Part shown: one piece after another, positions 1 to 8,917 of the stretch
How positions within the stretch are numbered: position 1 is the stretch's first letter
Layout of the letters: each line of letters starts with the position of its first letter
NCBI GenBank assembly: GCA_016721425.1
Contig: JADKID010000017.1
Coordinates: 1-64,000, forward strand
Reading direction: 5' to 3'
DNA: 64,000 bases
From: Bryobacterales bacterium
Lineage (GTDB): Bacteria; Acidobacteriota; Terriglobia; Bryobacterales; Bryobacteraceae
Position numbers and translations under genes: made by a program
The notes under the pieces: generated by a model
The model's input: only the letters and a program-made list of their open reading frames with translations
Told to the model about the DNA's origin: nothing
The model's database searches: none

Positions 1-150
1 GTCGGCGGCTTCCTCATCAACGACGTCCCCCAGTTCCGAGCCGATCAGATGCCCTACGGCGGCGTCAAACTCAGCGGCGCCGGCCGCGAAGGACCTCGCT
101 ACGCCATCGAGGAGATGACCGAACCCAAGCTCATTAGCTGGCGCGCATAG
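1..150 (+). CDS. Aldehyde dehydrogenase, C-terminal fragment (cut by window edge)
   Basis: The first base is in frame and 49 codons run to a TAG at 148-150. The peptide contains FLINDVPQFRADQMPYGGVK followed by SGAGREGPRYAIEEMTEPK, which is the usual C-terminal end of NAD(P)-dependent aldehyde dehydrogenases, where the MPYGG(V/M)K..G segment lies near the oligomerisation arm. The catalytic cysteine and the nucleotide-binding part lie outside the window, so the substrate cannot be judged. No operon link to the next gene is evident: about 80 bases separate them. Confidence 0.85.
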   Translation, partial: VGGFLINDVPQFRADQMPYGGVKLSGAGREGPRYAIEEMTEPKLISWRA

Positions 151-230
151 TCATCAAAACGGAACACAAAAAAGCGGTACAACAGCGCAAAATAATGGTA
201 CACTGCCGTTCATCTGTCTGAGGAGAGGTC

Positions 231-3200
231 ATGATGTATCGTTTCGTCCTGCTAGCTTTTCTGTCCCTCGCTGCGCCCCTGCTTCACGCCCAAAGCCGCG
301 GCGCCATCTCCGGGGAAGTTACCGATCCCGTCGGCGCCACAGTCCCTCTCGCCAAGGTGACCATCCTCTCTCCCGCCATCGGCCTCCAGCGCGAAACCAC
401 CAGCAATGAGACCGGCGTCTTCAACGCCCTCAGCCTGCCCGTCGGCGACTACGAAATCCGCATTCAAGCCGCCGGCTTCAAATCCTTTTCCCGCACCGGC
501 ATCCGCCTCGATGGCGATCAGGTCCTCAATCTCAAGTTCCAGCTCGAAATCGGCCAACTCTCTGAAAAGGTAGAAGTCACCACCGACGCGCCCATCATCG
601 AGACCGCCAACGGCGAGGTCTCCCGCACCGTCACCATGAAACAGTTGCAGGATTTCGCCCTCGCCGGACGCAATTCCTACTACATGCTCGGCATCATGCC
701 CGGCGTCGTCTCCCGCTACGGCAACTTCTCCACCGATTTCCGCGGCACCAGCTTCTCCATGGGCGGCCTCCAGATCAACGGCCAACGCAAAGACACCAAC
801 TTCATCACCGTCGACGGCATCAGCAACACCAACACCAAGGATGGTGTCACCCAGAACAACATCGTCGGCGTCGATTTCATCGAAGAGCTCAAGGTCGCCA
901 CCAGCCACTACGCCGCCGAATACGGCCGCACCACTGGCGCCCAGATCGCCTACACCACCCGCCGCGGCACCCAGTCCTACCACATGTCCGCCTTCGAGTT
1001 CTTCCTCTCCGAAGCCTTCGCCGGCCAGCAGTTCGTCACCGGCGGCCGCCCCCACCTCCGCTACCACGACTTCGGCGCCACGCTCGGCGGCCCCGCCTAT
1101 ATCCCCGGCAAATGGAATGCCGATAAGAGCAAGCTCTTCTTCTTCGTCGGCTTCGAAGCCCGCAAAACCCCCGGCTTCACTCAGAAATTCATCAACGTCC
1201 CCACCGTCCTCGAAAAGGGCGGCGACTTCAACGCCAGCGCCATCAAGCCCATTGACCCCTCCACCGGCGCGCCCTTCCCCGGCAACGTCATCCCCACCTC
1301 GCGCATCAGCGCCTACGGCCGCTATATCGCCAAGGTCTATCCCAATCCCAACTACGTCGGCCCCGGCGGCAATTTCTATAACGCCGGCAGCCAGCCCACC
1401 GACGCCATGGACCAGATCTATCGCGTCGATTACAACATCAAGCCCACCTGGCAGCTCAGCTTCCGCTTCATGCCCGGCAGCCAGGAGACTACCTCCAATT
1501 ACAGCTTCAACCCCTTCCCCCTCTTCGAGGCAGTCCAGACCCGCCGCGGCGATAGCTCCATGGTCAGCCTCACCACTTCCCTCAACCCCACCACGGTCAA
1601 TGAATTCGCCGTCGGCTATTCCGCCTACCGCGAAACCCTCGACACCCGCGGCGACGGCGCCTTCCGCTCCACCTACGGCCTCAGCTTCCCCTCGCTCTAC
1701 ACCATCAACCACCCTACCCGCATCCCCGTCACCATCATCTCCGGCTATCAGACCACCACCGGCGGCGGCTACAGCAAACAGGCCACCCCGACCTTTACCC
1801 TCCGTGAGAATTTCAGCAAGGTCCTCGGCGCACACGTCATCAAGGCCGGCGTCTACTTCGAGCAGATGTCTTACAATCAGCTGAACACTGCCTCCGATAA
1901 CGGCGCCTTTCAGTTCGGCAGTTCCGCCCAAAACCCCAAGAACTCGCGCAACCCGCTCGCCAATGCCATGCTCGGCAACGCCGACGCCTATCAGGAAGGC
2001 GGCCCCCTGTCCAAACCGTCTATCAGGGCTACGACCGCGAATTCTACATCCAGGATTCCTGGCGCGTCTCCTCCCGACTCTCCGCCGAGTTCGGCCTCCG
2101 CTACTCTTTCATCTCACCCTGGTCCACCAAGTGGAATAATACCGTCGCCTTCATGCCCCAATATTGGGACCCCGCCAAGGCGCCCCTCGTCGCCGCCAAC
2201 GGCATCCTCGTCCCCGGCTCCGGCAACGCCTACAACGGCCTGGTCATGCCCGGCTCCGGCTTCCCCGATTCCGCCAATGGCCGTGTCCCCCAATACGCCG
2301 ATGCCGCCGTCAAGGCCCTCTTCCGCGGCCTCCCAACCGGCTACAACCCGCTGCGCAAAACCAACTTCCAACCCCGCGTCAGCCTCGCCTGGGACGTCTT
2401 CGGCAACGGCAAGCTCGCCATCCGCACCGGCGCCGGCATCTTCCAGGGCGTCACTCCCATCAACAACTCCGGCTGGGCCCTCGGAGCCCGCGCTCCGCTC
2501 ACCCTCAACTCCACCGTGCTCAACGCCTCCACCGATAACCCCGGCGCCGGCATCCCCTACAATCCGCAAACTCCCATCGACGCCGGCTCTCTCCCCACCG
2601 ATTACAAAATCCCCACCGTCTACAACTACAGCTTCGGCATCCAAACTCTGCTGCCCTACAAAACCTCCCTCGACGTCAGCTACGTCGGCAACGCCGGCCG
2701 CCACCTCTCCTGGGCCCGCCCGCTCAACATCCTCACCCCAGCCCAGCTCGCTGCGCACCCCGGCGTCGATCTGCGGCCCTTCCTGCCCTATCGCGGCCTC
2801 AACGGCATCAGCCTCGTCGAGCCCGCCGCCACCTCCAGCTACAACTCGCTCCAGGTCACCGCCGCCCGCCGCACCGGCGACCTCACCTACAACGTCGCCT
2901 ACACCCTCGGCAAAATCATCGGCTACGGCAATGAGGGCATCGCCAGCGGCTTCCAGAATCCGCTCGACATCCGCTCAGATCGCTCCGAGCTCGAAGAGAG
3001 CCGCCGCCACAACCTCGTCCTCAGCCACTCCTACGCTCTCCCCTGGTTCAAGGAACAGAAAGGTCTCCTCGGCCGCATCGCCGGCGGATGGAACCTCACC
3101 GGACTCTGGATGATCAACTCCGGCAGAATGTACTCCGTCTCCATGACCAGCGCCGCCGGCCAGATCGCCACCCGCCCCAATCTCGTCGGCGATTGGCAGC

Positions 3201-3514
3201 TCCCCGTCGAACAGCGCAGCATCTACCGCTGGTTCAATACCGCCGCCTTCGCCCGCCCTGCCGCCTATACCTACGGCAACCTCGGCAGATGGGTGCTGCG
3301 CGGACCAGGCACCTTCAATACCAGCGCCGTCGCCCTCAAGAATGTCCGCGTCGCCGAACAAGCCATCGTGCAGTTCCGCGTCGAGTGCTTCAACGCCATG
3401 CACCACATGGACCTCACCGATATCAACACCAACATGGGCACCGGCCAGTTCGGCCAGATCGGCGGTGTCAGCACACCCCGCATGTTCCAGTTCGGCGCCA
3501 AGTTCCTCTGGTAG
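231..3514 (+). pseudogene. Oar-like TonB-dependent receptor, frameshifted
   Basis: This is an outer-membrane beta-barrel of the acidobacterial Oar/TonB-receptor family. A signal peptide (MMYRFVLLAFLSLAAPLLHA) is followed by a carboxypeptidase-regulatory-like domain (about residues 22-105), a plug with RGT/NGQRKDTNFITVDG-type motifs, and a barrel that ends in the typical aromatic residue (FGAKFLW). The frame starting at 231 is genuine only up to about 2007. From there the receptor sequence (TVYQGYDREFYIQDSWR onward) continues in another frame to 3514. Restoring one C in the CCCCC run at 2003-2007 gives an unbroken reading frame of about 1094 residues, since 3284 bases plus one is divisible by three. 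The start has a strong AGGAGAGG at 221-228. The lesion is either a real inactivating deletion or a homopolymer sequencing error. The ligand is unknown. Confidence 0.85.
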
Positions 3515-3528
3515 ACTCCCACGCGAGC

Positions 3529-4434
3529 CTACCCCAGGTAGTCAAACAGGCTGGTCTTCGGCACCTTGCTACGGACCTCCAACGCCGCCTGCTGGCTGAA
3601 CTTCAACTGCTGCAACTCCACCAGGGACTCCGTCACATCGGAGTCCTCCAGGCTCGCACGCTCCGTCTCCATCCGCAGCTTCAGCTTCTCCGTCGTGTCC
3701 GCCGCCTCCGACAACTGGCTCTGCGCCGTCCCGTAAAACGCCAGCGCCATGTTCAGGTGCTTCGAGATGTCCCCCAATGGCGCCAGCGCCGCCCTCATCG
3801 CCGCCTCATCGTTCGAAAGCAGCGCCGCCCGCATCGTCTCCATCGCCTGCAACACGTTCTTCGAAGGATCAGCATTGGCAAAAATCTGCCCGCCATCCTG
3901 CGACACCGCAAACGTCACCCCCGTCGGATGCATCGCCCGTCGCGTCGCCGCTGTCCCCAGATACGCGCCCCAAACCGGCGTCTGCGCCGTGTTGTACAGA
4001 AACGCCGGCCCCTGATCGCTGTCGCCCGAGAAGATAAACCGACCGTCCACCTCCGTGTTTGCGATCCCCACCATCCGCTCAATGATCGAGCCGATCTCCC
4101 CCGCCAGGCTCTGCCTCGTCTCCGCCGTCTGCATGTTGCTGGCCCCCGTCATCGCCAGCGTCCGCACACGGTCCATCAGCTTCACGCTGCTCTGCATCGC
4201 GCTCTCCGCCGCGTCCACCTCCGTCTGCACCCGGCTCAGATTCGTCTTCGTCTGCACCAGCCGAGCGATACTCGTGTGGGCCTGCATCAGGTTGGCCAAC
4301 GCGTCCGGATCGTCCGAGGCCTGCGTCACCCGCTTGCCGCTGCCAATCTCCCGCTCCGCCCGGTCCATCCGCACCGAAATCGATCGCAGATTCGCGAGGA
4401 ACCGCTCACTGCCCGAGTCCAGATTTCTCACCAT
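3529..4434 (-). CDS. flgL: Flagellar hook-associated protein 3, FlgL
   Basis: This is the hook-filament junction protein. It forms the ring between FlgK and flagellin and is exported by the flagellar type III apparatus. The N-terminus has the flagellin-like helical pattern (SISVRMDRAEREIGSGKRV, then SDDPDALANLMQAHTSI) and the C-terminus the matching helix (SDVTESLVELQQLKFSQQAALEVRSKV). The protein is about 301 residues, normal for FlgL. An ATG at 4434 (MVRNLDSGSE) fits family N-termini better than the upstream in-frame ATG at 4452. It lies directly downstream of flgK and only 14 bases from the convergent receptor gene. Classification is firm because both terminal D0/D1 helices and the gene order agree. 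Confidence 0.92.
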   Translation of the reverse strand: MVRNLDSGSERFLANLRSISVRMDRAEREIGSGKRVTQASDDPDALANLMQAHTSIARLVQTKTNLSRVQTEVDAAESAMQSSVKLMDRVRTLAMTGASNMQTAETRQSLAGEIGSIIERMVGIANTEVDGRFIFSGDSDQGPAFLYNTAQTPVWGAYLGTAATRRAMHPTGVTFAVSQDGGQIFANADPSKNVLQAMETMRAALLSNDEAAMRAALAPLGDISKHLNMALAFYGTAQSQLSEAADTTEKLKLRMETERASLEDSDVTESLVELQQLKFSQQAALEVRSKVPKTSLFDYLG

Positions 4435-4493
4435 CACCACACCTCTTCCCACTTACCCGATCCCGCCTACCGATCCCGCCTACCACATCCCGA

Positions 4494-5855
4494 CTACCGG
4501 ATCATGTTGATCGTCGTCTCCGTGATCTGATTCAACGTCTGAATCAGCTGCGCCGACGCCTGATAGGCCCGCTGGAACTCCATCAGAACCACAGCCTCCT
4601 CGTCCAAACTCACCTTCTGCACCTCGTCCCGCATCTCCTTGGCCTGCGACACCAGTTGCTCCTGCGCGCCCAGACTCTCCCGCGCACCCGCCAATTGCCG
4701 GCCCGCCGCCGCCGCCATGTTGCCGTAAAACTGCGAAAACGTCACTCCATCAATGTTCTTGCCCTGAAACAGCTTTTCCAGTTGCAGCGCCACCGCGTTG
4801 CCACCCGGCGCCGCCGGCGCCGCCAACGCCAGCTCATCAGCCGTCAACGTCGTCACCTGTAACGTCCGCGCACTCCCCAGCCCCGCCGTGTACGCAAACA
4901 ACCCCTGCGCCGGAGCCTGCCCGTTCCGGTCCACACCCCCCGCCAACGTCGCGTTCACGCTATCGGCCACAGACTCCGCCAGCCGGTTCAGATCCGCCAT
5001 ATGCCCCGGCAGTACCGAGTTGTTCAAATCCAACAGCGCCTCCAGCCGGCCGCTCCCAATCTGCCCGCTCAAATCCGTCCCGTCAGCCCCCAGTACCCGC
5101 GATTGATGCCCCGCCGTGTCCGCTTGCAATGGATACGATTCGCCGCCAATCACCAGCAACGACTGCCCACCCAAATACACACTCGCACTCCCGTCTTCGG
5201 CATACAAAACCGCCGTGTCCACCAACTCCGATAGATCCTCCAACGCATTGTGCAGCTTCGCCTGCAACCCCGCATCCCGCTGCGCCGTGTAGTCGGCGCG
5301 CATCTCCCGGTTCACTTCCACAACGCGGCTCACCAACTCGTTCACCTTCACTACTCCGTTTGCCAGCGAGACCTCCGATGACGCCTGCACCGCCGCCAGC
5401 CCGTCCGAGGCCGCATGGAATCCGCGCGCCAGCGCATCGGCCCGCTCCAACACCACCTCGCGCGCCGCCCGGTCGTTCGGCGACACCGCCGCCGCCGAGG
5501 CCGCCTGCATCAACCCGTTCATCGATGCCATCAGCCCCGCGTCGCTGCTGATGTCCAACACCGGCTCCAGCTTCGACAACTGCTCCGTCCGCTCGTCCGC
5601 ACTGCCCCACCCATCCATCCGCTGCCTCACCGTGTTGTCCATGTAGGCACTCCGCGAATCCAGCGTGCCGGTCGACTGCACCCCGCCCGCCAACCCGCGG
5701 TCCAGGTCCACCCGCATCGCCTCCAATCCCTGCCGCTGCTTCGCATAGCCCGGCGTCGATGCGTTCGATACGTTCGCCTGCACCACGCCCATCCCACGCT
5801 CAAATACCCGCAATGCCGAACTCGCATTGCGCAACGACACCATTAGATTCCCCAT
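4494..5855 (-). CDS. flgK: Flagellar hook-associated protein 1, FlgK
   Basis: This is the first hook-filament junction protein. The N-terminal rod/hook signature is present (RVFERGMGVVQANVSNASTPGYAKQ), as is the C-terminal D0 helix (VLMEFQRAYQASAQLIQTLNQITETTINMI). At 453 residues it is on the short side for FlgK because the variable central domain is small. It precedes flgL by about 60 bases, and the flgN-like gene ends 3 bases upstream, so the set is probably one transcript. The N-terminal ANVSNASTPGY motif distinguishes it from FlgE and FlgG when combined with gene order. Confidence 0.93.
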   Translation of the reverse strand: MGNLMVSLRNASSALRVFERGMGVVQANVSNASTPGYAKQRQGLEAMRVDLDRGLAGGVQSTGTLDSRSAYMDNTVRQRMDGWGSADERTEQLSKLEPVLDISSDAGLMASMNGLMQAASAAAVSPNDRAAREVVLERADALARGFHAASDGLAAVQASSEVSLANGVVKVNELVSRVVEVNREMRADYTAQRDAGLQAKLHNALEDLSELVDTAVLYAEDGSASVYLGGQSLLVIGGESYPLQADTAGHQSRVLGADGTDLSGQIGSGRLEALLDLNNSVLPGHMADLNRLAESVADSVNATLAGGVDRNGQAPAQGLFAYTAGLGSARTLQVTTLTADELALAAPAAPGGNAVALQLEKLFQGKNIDGVTFSQFYGNMAAAAGRQLAGARESLGAQEQLVSQAKEMRDEVQKVSLDEEAVVLMEFQRAYQASAQLIQTLNQITETTINMIR

Positions 5856-5858
5856 CGT

Positions 5859-6209
5859 TCAACCTTCCTCGTTCAACCGCCGCAACACGCCCCCGGACCC
5901 ATCACCAACTCCCCCGCTCGCTCTCTGCCACCCCCACACCATCGCCCGCGCGTGATCCAGCAACATCGCCAATCGGCTCACCCGCCCTCGCACCTCTTCC
6001 AGTTCGCCACGCCACGCCCGCCCGCCTGCTCCACTGTCCTGGTCCGCACACACCTGTCGCTCCGCCGCGCACAGCTCTCCCCAACACGCCTCTAGATTCT
6101 CTACCAGGGCTCCCAGGCCGGACGGCTCAGGATTCAGCAGCAGACGTTCCACTTCGTCCAGCCGCTCCAGGGTTCGCCATAACAGGCGCTCTCCGCTCGC
6201 TTCTCTCAT
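5859..6209 (-). CDS. FlgN-like flagellar export chaperone (by position)
   Basis: This is a 116-residue, strongly helical protein with no signal peptide or membrane segment. It has heptad-like leucine spacing (WRTLERLDEVERLLLNPEPSGL, then a helix around RVSRLAMLLDHARAMVWGWQ). FlgN chaperones are small helical proteins that hold FlgK and FlgL before export. Their genes typically sit between flgM and flgK, exactly the position here, with flgK beginning 3 bases after this stop. Sequence similarity alone would not identify it, so the function is an inference from size, helical pattern and order. No standard gene symbol is assigned for that reason. Confidence 0.6.
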   Translation of the reverse strand: MREASGERLLWRTLERLDEVERLLLNPEPSGLGALVENLEACWGELCAAERQVCADQDSGAGGRAWRGELEEVRGRVSRLAMLLDHARAMVWGWQRASGGVGDGSGGVLRRLNEEG

Positions 6210-6233
6210 CGAGCGCGCCTCCTCAATCTGGCT

Positions 6234-6575
6234 CTACGGCTTCTCCGCCTGCATTCCCTCAATCAACGTCCCACTCATCTCCTCCACATCCGGAGAATAC
6301 CTGCCGCTCTCCACCAGCGCCGTTAGCTCGTTCAACTTCGCACTCCGCGCCGCCGAACTCTCCCCCTCCGCCTCCAATTGCGCCGAGAGCCCTTGCAACC
6401 GCTCCGTCAAGCCCGAGAGCGTCACTTCGTCTTCGCCGCCCGACCGCCCTACGCCGCCGGCCCCTCTGCCCGCTTTTCGGTCTACCGCCTCCGCACCCTG
6501 CGTTCGGCTTAACTCTGATGGTCCAATTCCGGACATGTATTTGTCTTCTAAGCGCATCTCAGTGTTCCCCGGCAT
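6234..6575 (-). CDS. flgM: FlgM-like anti-sigma-28 factor
   Basis: This is a small (113-residue) hydrophilic protein. Its C-terminal half resembles the sigma-28-binding region of FlgM: SAARSAKLNELTALVESGRY followed by SPDVEEMSGTLIEGM. FlgM holds FliA inactive until the hook-basal body is finished, then is secreted. Two starts are plausible. The ATG at 6575 has a very good GAGGAG about four bases upstream. The ATG at 6536 (MSGIGPSEL) gives a more typical FlgM N-terminus but a weaker ribosome-binding site. It heads the flgM-flgN-flgK-flgL order common in many bacteria. Confidence 0.7.
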   Translation of the reverse strand: MPGNTEMRLEDKYMSGIGPSELSRTQGAEAVDRKAGRGAGGVGRSGGEDEVTLSGLTERLQGLSAQLEAEGESSAARSAKLNELTALVESGRYSPDVEEMSGTLIEGMQAEKP

Positions 6576-6619
6576 CCGCTCCTCTGCGGCCCTGCCGGGT
6601 CCTCATTCCCCTTATCGGG

Positions 6620-7015
6620 TCAACACCCAGGCACTCTTAACTTTTCTTTCGGATTGTTTCCATCTCTCTCATCGGCCGGCGTGCCACACCCTTCAGCCTT
6701 TTTCCAGCACGCCCCCCAACAACCCCCGGCCCCATCCCCTCCACCCTCAACTTCAGCCACCACCGCCTTGCCCCGCCCCACGCCCGCTTCATCCCCCAAT
6801 ATCTCACCGCTGTCAAAGTCAATCATCGCCGCATACTGCCGGATATAACTCGTCGTGAATACCCCGCCCGGCAACTCCCCATACGCACCCCGCTCTATCG
6901 CCTCCAGGAATCGCTTGCTGATCTTCGTCACTTCCGCAATCTCTTCCAGCGTTACCCGCCCACGCAAACGGTGCGCCTTCCACGGCAGCGATCGCCCTCT
7001 CTCAGTTTCAGCCAC
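6620..7015 (-). CDS. Helix-turn-helix protein, RodZ/Xre-like N-terminal domain
   Basis: Residues about 18-60 (LRGRVTLEEIAEVTKISKRF, LEAIERGAYGELPGGVFTTS, YIRQYA) match the HTH_25/RodZ-type domain, where a helix-turn-helix is followed by the LPGGVF.R.YIR.YA motif. The remaining ~65 residues are glycine/charge-rich with no visible transmembrane helix, so it is not a full RodZ. It lies immediately upstream of flgM on the same strand and could be a regulator of the flagellar set, but that is inference. The low-complexity C-terminus could hide a frameshift, because neighbouring frames are also open there. Confidence 0.7.
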   Translation of the reverse strand: MAETERGRSLPWKAHRLRGRVTLEEIAEVTKISKRFLEAIERGAYGELPGGVFTTSYIRQYAAMIDFDSGEILGDEAGVGRGKAVVAEVEGGGDGAGGCWGACWKKAEGCGTPADERDGNNPKEKLRVPGC

Positions 7016-7103
7016 GAAGTACTCCTGTCCGCAGTTGTCTTACAACGGCAAACCCTCAGCATATCATAGCTTTCCAGCACTTACTTCAACCTTGCGGCGC
7101 CCC

Positions 7104-7730
7104 TTACTGCCCCTTCCCGGGTACCAGCCCGGGCCCCACCTCCACCGCCGCCGCCCCGCCCACGCCCTGCCCCTTGCGCCCCCTCGCCCGCTCATAGTCC
7201 TGCACCAACTGCCGCGTGATCTTGTCCGCTACATCCGCACTCGCCGAGCGCAGCTTCGCCCCCAAACTCTCCTGCGTCGTCGACCAGATCACATCCCCCT
7301 CTTTGTTCACCAGCCGCACCGACGCCGACGCTTCGTGCTTCCGCTCCTGGATCCGCGTCGATTCGCTCTCGTTCACGCCCGAGCCCAACGACAAATAGTC
7401 CCGCGTCTTCGACGACGTCCCCTTCCCCCCCGATATGTTCCCTCGCGCCCCCACCGTCTCCCCGCTCTGGAACAGGTCCGTAAACGCCAGATCCTCCCCC
7501 GACCCGCGCAACACCGCGTCCGCCCGATCCGGATTCTCCGTCACCACAAACAGCCGCGCCCGCTGCAAACTCGCAATCACCATGTCCCGCAACTGCGCTG
7601 ACCCCTCGCCCCCCCCAAACTTATCAATAAACACCCGCTTCAACCCCAATAGCTCCCCACTCAGATCCTCGGCCGCCTGCCCCCGCGCCGCCGCCGCACA
7701 AACCAGCAACCCCATCACCAGCCGCCGCAT
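7104..7730 (-). CDS. Exported protein of unknown function, CsgG/LpoB-like pattern
   Basis: A 208-residue protein with a signal peptide (MRRLVMGLLVCAAAARGQA). After it come KRVFIDKFGG, QLRDMVIASLQRARLFVVTE and DRADAVLRGSGED. This succession resembles proteins of the CsgG/LpoB/GNA1162 type, whose domain sums small lipoprotein-like regulators of the envelope. A second half (EASASVRLVNKEGDVIWSTT, then ADVADKITRQLVQDYERAR) fits the same fold. No lipobox cysteine is visible. It overlaps the upstream gene by 16 bases, indicating co-transcription. The family assignment is tentative and the function is unknown. Confidence 0.55.
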   Translation of the reverse strand: MRRLVMGLLVCAAAARGQAAEDLSGELLGLKRVFIDKFGGGEGSAQLRDMVIASLQRARLFVVTENPDRADAVLRGSGEDLAFTDLFQSGETVGARGNISGGKGTSSKTRDYLSLGSGVNESESTRIQERKHEASASVRLVNKEGDVIWSTTQESLGAKLRSASADVADKITRQLVQDYERARGRKGQGVGGAAAVEVGPGLVPGKGQ

Positions 7731-8230
7731 CCCTTCCCCGCCTTCCTCGCCTCTTCATCCATAAAGGTGACCTTCCGCCCCGTCCGCGCCTCCAAACTCA
7801 CCAGCACCGCTCGGATCGCCCCCTTCTCCACCCGGAACAGCATTGCCTGCTGCTTCCCGTCCTCCGTCTCAAAACCCACTGTCACGTAATGCGCCCGCTT
7901 CTTGCTCAGAATCAGCAACGGCGATACCAAAATCGCCTCCATCAACCGCCGGTCCACCTTTTGTCCATACTCCACCAGATTGATCCGCTCATACGGCACC
8001 CGCACCGCGTTCTTCTTCGTCAGAAATACCAGCGAGATCGGGTCGTTCGTCCGCAAACTCCCACCCGCTCCCATCTCCAAACTCGCCAGCGTTCCCCCCA
8101 GATACTCCGCCGGCGCGCCAGGATCTTTGCCCGCGGCGAATCCCGCAGCCACCGCCAGCATCCATACCAGTGTGTATCCTCGCATTGGAGTCATAGTGCT
8201 CGTCGTGTCTGTAGTGGCGGCAGCGCGCAC
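7715..8230 (-). CDS. Conserved exported hypothetical protein
   Basis: A protein of up to 171 residues. The likely start is one of the in-frame methionines near residues 13-16 (MTPMRGYTLVWMLAVAAGFAAG), which would give a clean signal peptide. After it comes a compact domain containing TNDPISLVFLTKKNAVRVPY and INLVEYGQKVDRR. This pattern is common in acidobacterial exported proteins that process a short PH-like beta domain, but I do not recognise a named function. It overlaps the next gene (7104-7730) by 16 bases, so the pair is probably translated from one message ahead of the flagellar genes. Confidence 0.55.
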   Translation of the reverse strand: MRAAATTDTTSTMTPMRGYTLVWMLAVAAGFAAGKDPGAPAEYLGGTLASLEMGAGGSLRTNDPISLVFLTKKNAVRVPYERINLVEYGQKVDRRLMEAILVSPLLILSKKRAHYVTVGFETEDGKQQAMLFRVEKGAIRAVLVSLEARTGRKVTFMDEEARKAGKGCGGW

Positions 8231-8254
8231 TTCCTCTCACGGGAGCCCCAAATA

Positions 8255-8917
8255 ATGTTCGAGTTCGAGCTCAACAAGTTCCAGGCCGAGCCCCTCCGCC
8301 TGCCCGCCGATCAGCCCCCCGGCGTCATCGTCAGCCCCGACACCCATCGCGCCCAACGCATCCCGCCCGGACAGAGCCGCACCCGCAAGTGGCCCGTCCT
8401 CGACGCCTCCGGCCCCCCCCAAATCGACATGGCACACTGGCGCATCGAGCTCTGCGGCCTGGTGGAAAAGGAAGTCTCCCTCACCTGGGATCAGTTCAAC
8501 ACCCTCCCCAAGGTCGAAGTTTTCAGCGATTTCCACTGCGTCACCCGCTGGAGCCGCCTCGGCAACCTCTGGTCCGGCGTCTCCACCACCGAGCTCGTCA
8601 AACTCGCTGGAACAATCTCGCCCCGCGCCAAGTATGTATTAGTACACGGCTACGATCACGGCTGGACCACCAATCTCCCCCTGGATATGTTCTTAGCACC
8701 AGACGCCCTCATCGCCACCCATCACGACGGCGAGCCCCTTACCGCCGAACACGGCGCCCCCGCCCGCCTCATCGTCCCCCTCCTCTACGCCTGGAAATCC
8801 GCCAAATGGATCGGCGCCATCGAGTTCACTGAAGACGACCGCCCCGGCTTCTGGGAGCGCAACGGCTACCACATGAACGGCAACCCCTGGACCGAGGAGC
8901 GCTTCGGTGGCTATTGA
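8255..8917 (+). CDS. Sulfite-oxidase-like molybdopterin oxidoreductase (YuiH-type)
   Basis: A 220-residue oxidoreductase consisting of just the molybdopterin-binding fold of the sulfite oxidase/MsrP superfamily. The metal-ligand cysteine is visible as Cys95 in DFHCVTRWSRLGNLWSGV. Further family motifs are YVLVHGYDHGWTTNLPLDMF, the substrate-pocket region with GEPLTAEHGAPARLIVP, and YAWKSAKWIGAIEF. There is no signal peptide, so a cytoplasmic enzyme is likely, unlike exported MsrP. The ATG at 8255 has GGGAG at 8241-8245. The gene overlaps the following MBL hydrolase by 11 bases, suggesting coupled translation. The physiological substrate is unknown. Confidence 0.88.
   Translation: MFEFELNKFQAEPLRLPADQPPGVIVSPDTHRAQRIPPGQSRTRKWPVLDASGPPQIDMAHWRIELCGLVEKEVSLTWDQFNTLPKVEVFSDFHCVTRWSRLGNLWSGVSTTELVKLAGTISPRAKYVLVHGYDHGWTTNLPLDMFLAPDALIATHHDGEPLTAEHGAPARLIVPLLYAWKSAKWIGAIEFTEDDRPGFWERNGYHMNGNPWTEERFGGY

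Noticed and set aside
252..1931. 559-codon open frame on the minus strand over the first receptor gene
   Set aside because: Its translation is glycine/alanine/acid-rich with no domain, while the plus strand encodes the recognisable receptor; it is a high-GC antisense shadow.
2001..2012. Programmed -1 frameshift in the Oar-like receptor
   Set aside because: No X-XXY-YYZ slippery site with a downstream pseudoknot is apparent, and adding one C to the C-run restores the frame exactly; a simple deletion or sequencing error explains it better.
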